DNA of 64,000 bases, from NCBI GenBank assembly GCA_041398245.1, contig JAWKVC010000014.1:55079-119078 (forward strand), written 5' to 3'. Made by a program: the position numbers and the translations under genes. This DNA is from UBA7672 sp041398245 (GTDB taxonomy: Bacteria; Pseudomonadota; Alphaproteobacteria; Caulobacterales; Hyphomonadaceae). Each line of letters starts with the position of its first letter. Within the stretch, counting starts at the first letter, position 1. The notes beneath the pieces are model-generated. The model searched no databases and was not told the DNA's origin. It saw only the letters and a program-made list of their open reading frames with translations. Shown in pieces: positions 63,034 to 64,000 of this stretch.

Positions 63034-64000
63034 TTACACGGTGCCGGCTGACCGCAGCCGGGCTTTCGGGTGGATTTCGTTCTGCGACATAACGATGGTC
63101 TGCGGACGGAAGCGTTCGACCAGCGATCGCACATAGGGCCGCACGCCCGCCGACGTCAGCAGGACAGGCGAGTCGCCCGCCTGGCTGGCGCGCTCGAACG
63201 CGTTGCGCAGGTCGCCGACAAACTGGTGCAGCCGCGACGGCTCAAGCGCGAGCTGGCGGTCCGCGCCCTGTCCGACCAGCGCCTCGCCAAAGGTCTGCTC
63301 CCAGTTCGGCGACAGCGCGATGATGGGCAGCGCGCCGGAGGCGTCGAGATGCGAATTGCACAGCTGCCGGCCAAGGCGTGTGCGCACATGCTCCGTGACC
63401 GAAAGAAGATCCGTCGAGGCCGATGTCGCTTCCGCGATGGCTTCGAGGATCGTGCCGAAGTCGCGGATCGAGATGCGCTCGCGCAGAAGGTTCTGCAGGA
63501 TGCGCTGGATGCCGGAGACGGTGATCTGTCCCGGTGTGATATCGGTCACCAGCGCGGCCTGCGGCTTGGGCAGGTCCTCGATCAGCTGTTTCACGGCGCC
63601 GAACGTCAGCAGTTCGGCCATGTTCTCCTTCACCAGCTCGGTGAAGTGCGTTGTCAGCACCGTGGCTGCGTCGACGATGGTATAGCCCTGGATCGCCGCG
63701 AGTTCCTTGACGCTGTCGTCGATCCACACGGCGGGCAGGCCGAATACCGGCTCGTTGACCTTCTCGCCGGCGATTGGCGGGGCCGCGCCGGAAGCGTCCA
63801 TTGCAAGGTGCAGCTGCGGGCGCAGGCGGCCACGACCGGCAACCACTTCCTTGATGAGGATGCGATAGTCCTCCGAGCCAAGCTCGAGATTGTCGATGAT
63901 CCGAACCTGCGGCACCACGAAGCCGAACTCGGCCGCGATCTGGCGGCGCACGGCCTTCACCTGATCGGTCAGCTTGCGGCCCGACGTCTCGTTGATGAAG
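63034..64000 (-). CDS. flhA: FlhA flagellar export gate, C-terminal part
   Basis: The gene runs off the right edge; about 322 C-terminal residues are present. The cytosolic domain reads SGRKLTDQVKAVRRQIAAEF, then RIIDNLELGSEDYRILIKEV, ALVTDITPGQITVSGIQRIL, LLRERISIRDFGTILEAIAE and ERFRPQTIVMSQNEI, matching the FlhA C-domain that docks chaperone-substrate complexes. Stop 22 nt before flhF, same strand: an flhA-flhF-flhG operon. Confidence 0.95.
   Translation of the reverse strand, partial: FINETSGRKLTDQVKAVRRQIAAEFGFVVPQVRIIDNLELGSEDYRILIKEVVAGRGRLRPQLHLAMDASGAAPPIAGEKVNEPVFGLPAVWIDDSVKELAAIQGYTIVDAATVLTTHFTELVKENMAELLTFGAVKQLIEDLPKPQAALVTDITPGQITVSGIQRILQNLLRERISIRDFGTILEAIAEATSASTDLLSVTEHVRTRLGRQLCNSHLDASGALPIIALSPNWEQTFGEALVGQGADRQLALEPSRLHQFVGDLRNAFERASQAGDSPVLLTSAGVRPYVRSLVERFRPQTIVMSQNEIHPKARLRSAGTV

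Overview
The window is a 64 kb piece of a high-GC alphaproteobacterial chromosome. The evidence is a CtrA-phosphorelay phosphotransferase (ChpT-like), a cheA-cheW-cheY-cheB-cheR cluster, a DUF2385/TIGR02301 protein known mainly from Alphaproteobacteria, and flhA-flhF-flhG. The mix of ChpT, flagellar genes, a ZnuD-type receptor and valine catabolism fits a Caulobacterales/Hyphomonadaceae-like aquatic organism; that placement is inference. No phage, IS element, CRISPR array or rRNA was seen; two tRNAs are present.

Layout. 0-8 kb: tail of an EF-G-like GTPase, an M28-like lipoprotein, an M23 endopeptidase, and divergently the ydbH-ynbE-ydbL lipid-bridge module. 8-14.4 kb: chpT followed by cheA-W-Y-B-R with overlapping or closely spaced starts. 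14.4-17.2 kb: a membrane hybrid histidine kinase whose receiver is out of frame, and a DUF2385 protein. 17.2-23 kb: tRNA-Leu, divergent moeA/moaC, divergent GT-C and GT2 glycosyltransferases, two small proteins. 23-29 kb: an Lrp-type regulator divergent from a fused indolepyruvate ferredoxin oxidoreductase, a perfect FNR box between a zinc-ribbon gene and an FAD oxidoreductase, tRNA(CAT), an H-NS-like protein. 29-34.6 kb: glutathione-dependent formaldehyde detoxification (fghA, frmA) with a HAD phosphatase, a glyoxalase-fold protein, an alkyltransferase-like protein and a DUF2314/DUF2185 protein. 34.7-38.5 kb: valine catabolism (mmsA, mmsB), with mmsA damaged. 38.6-40 kb: a globin-coupled chemoreceptor.

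40.4-48.2 kb holds the most unusual locus: a tight six-gene operon with a three-TM protein, an SPFH/coiled-coil/zinc-ribbon protein, a zinc-ribbon/FHA protein, two tandem zinc-ribbon Ser/Thr kinases (one with a DUF805-like membrane tail, one single-pass) and a papain-fold cysteine peptidase. The domains suggest a membrane-scaffolded phospho-signalling system with a protease output. I do not recognise it as a named system.

48-64 kb: a candidate sRNA locus, pgsA, a ZnuD-like TonB receptor behind an inverted-repeat operator, a PCMT-family methyltransferase and MerR-type regulator with an operator over its start codon, a secreted LEA-like protein, an SDR, a frameshifted cysteine-rich secreted protein, an FAD-linked dehydrogenase, a response regulator, a repeat-rich spacer, a second SPFH protein, a lipoprotein, and flhG-flhF-flhA running off the end.

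At least five genes carry small indels that break otherwise conserved reading frames. This many in one window points to draft-quality sequence (uncorrected reads or a metagenome assembly) as readily as to real pseudogenes, so broken genes here should be read with care.
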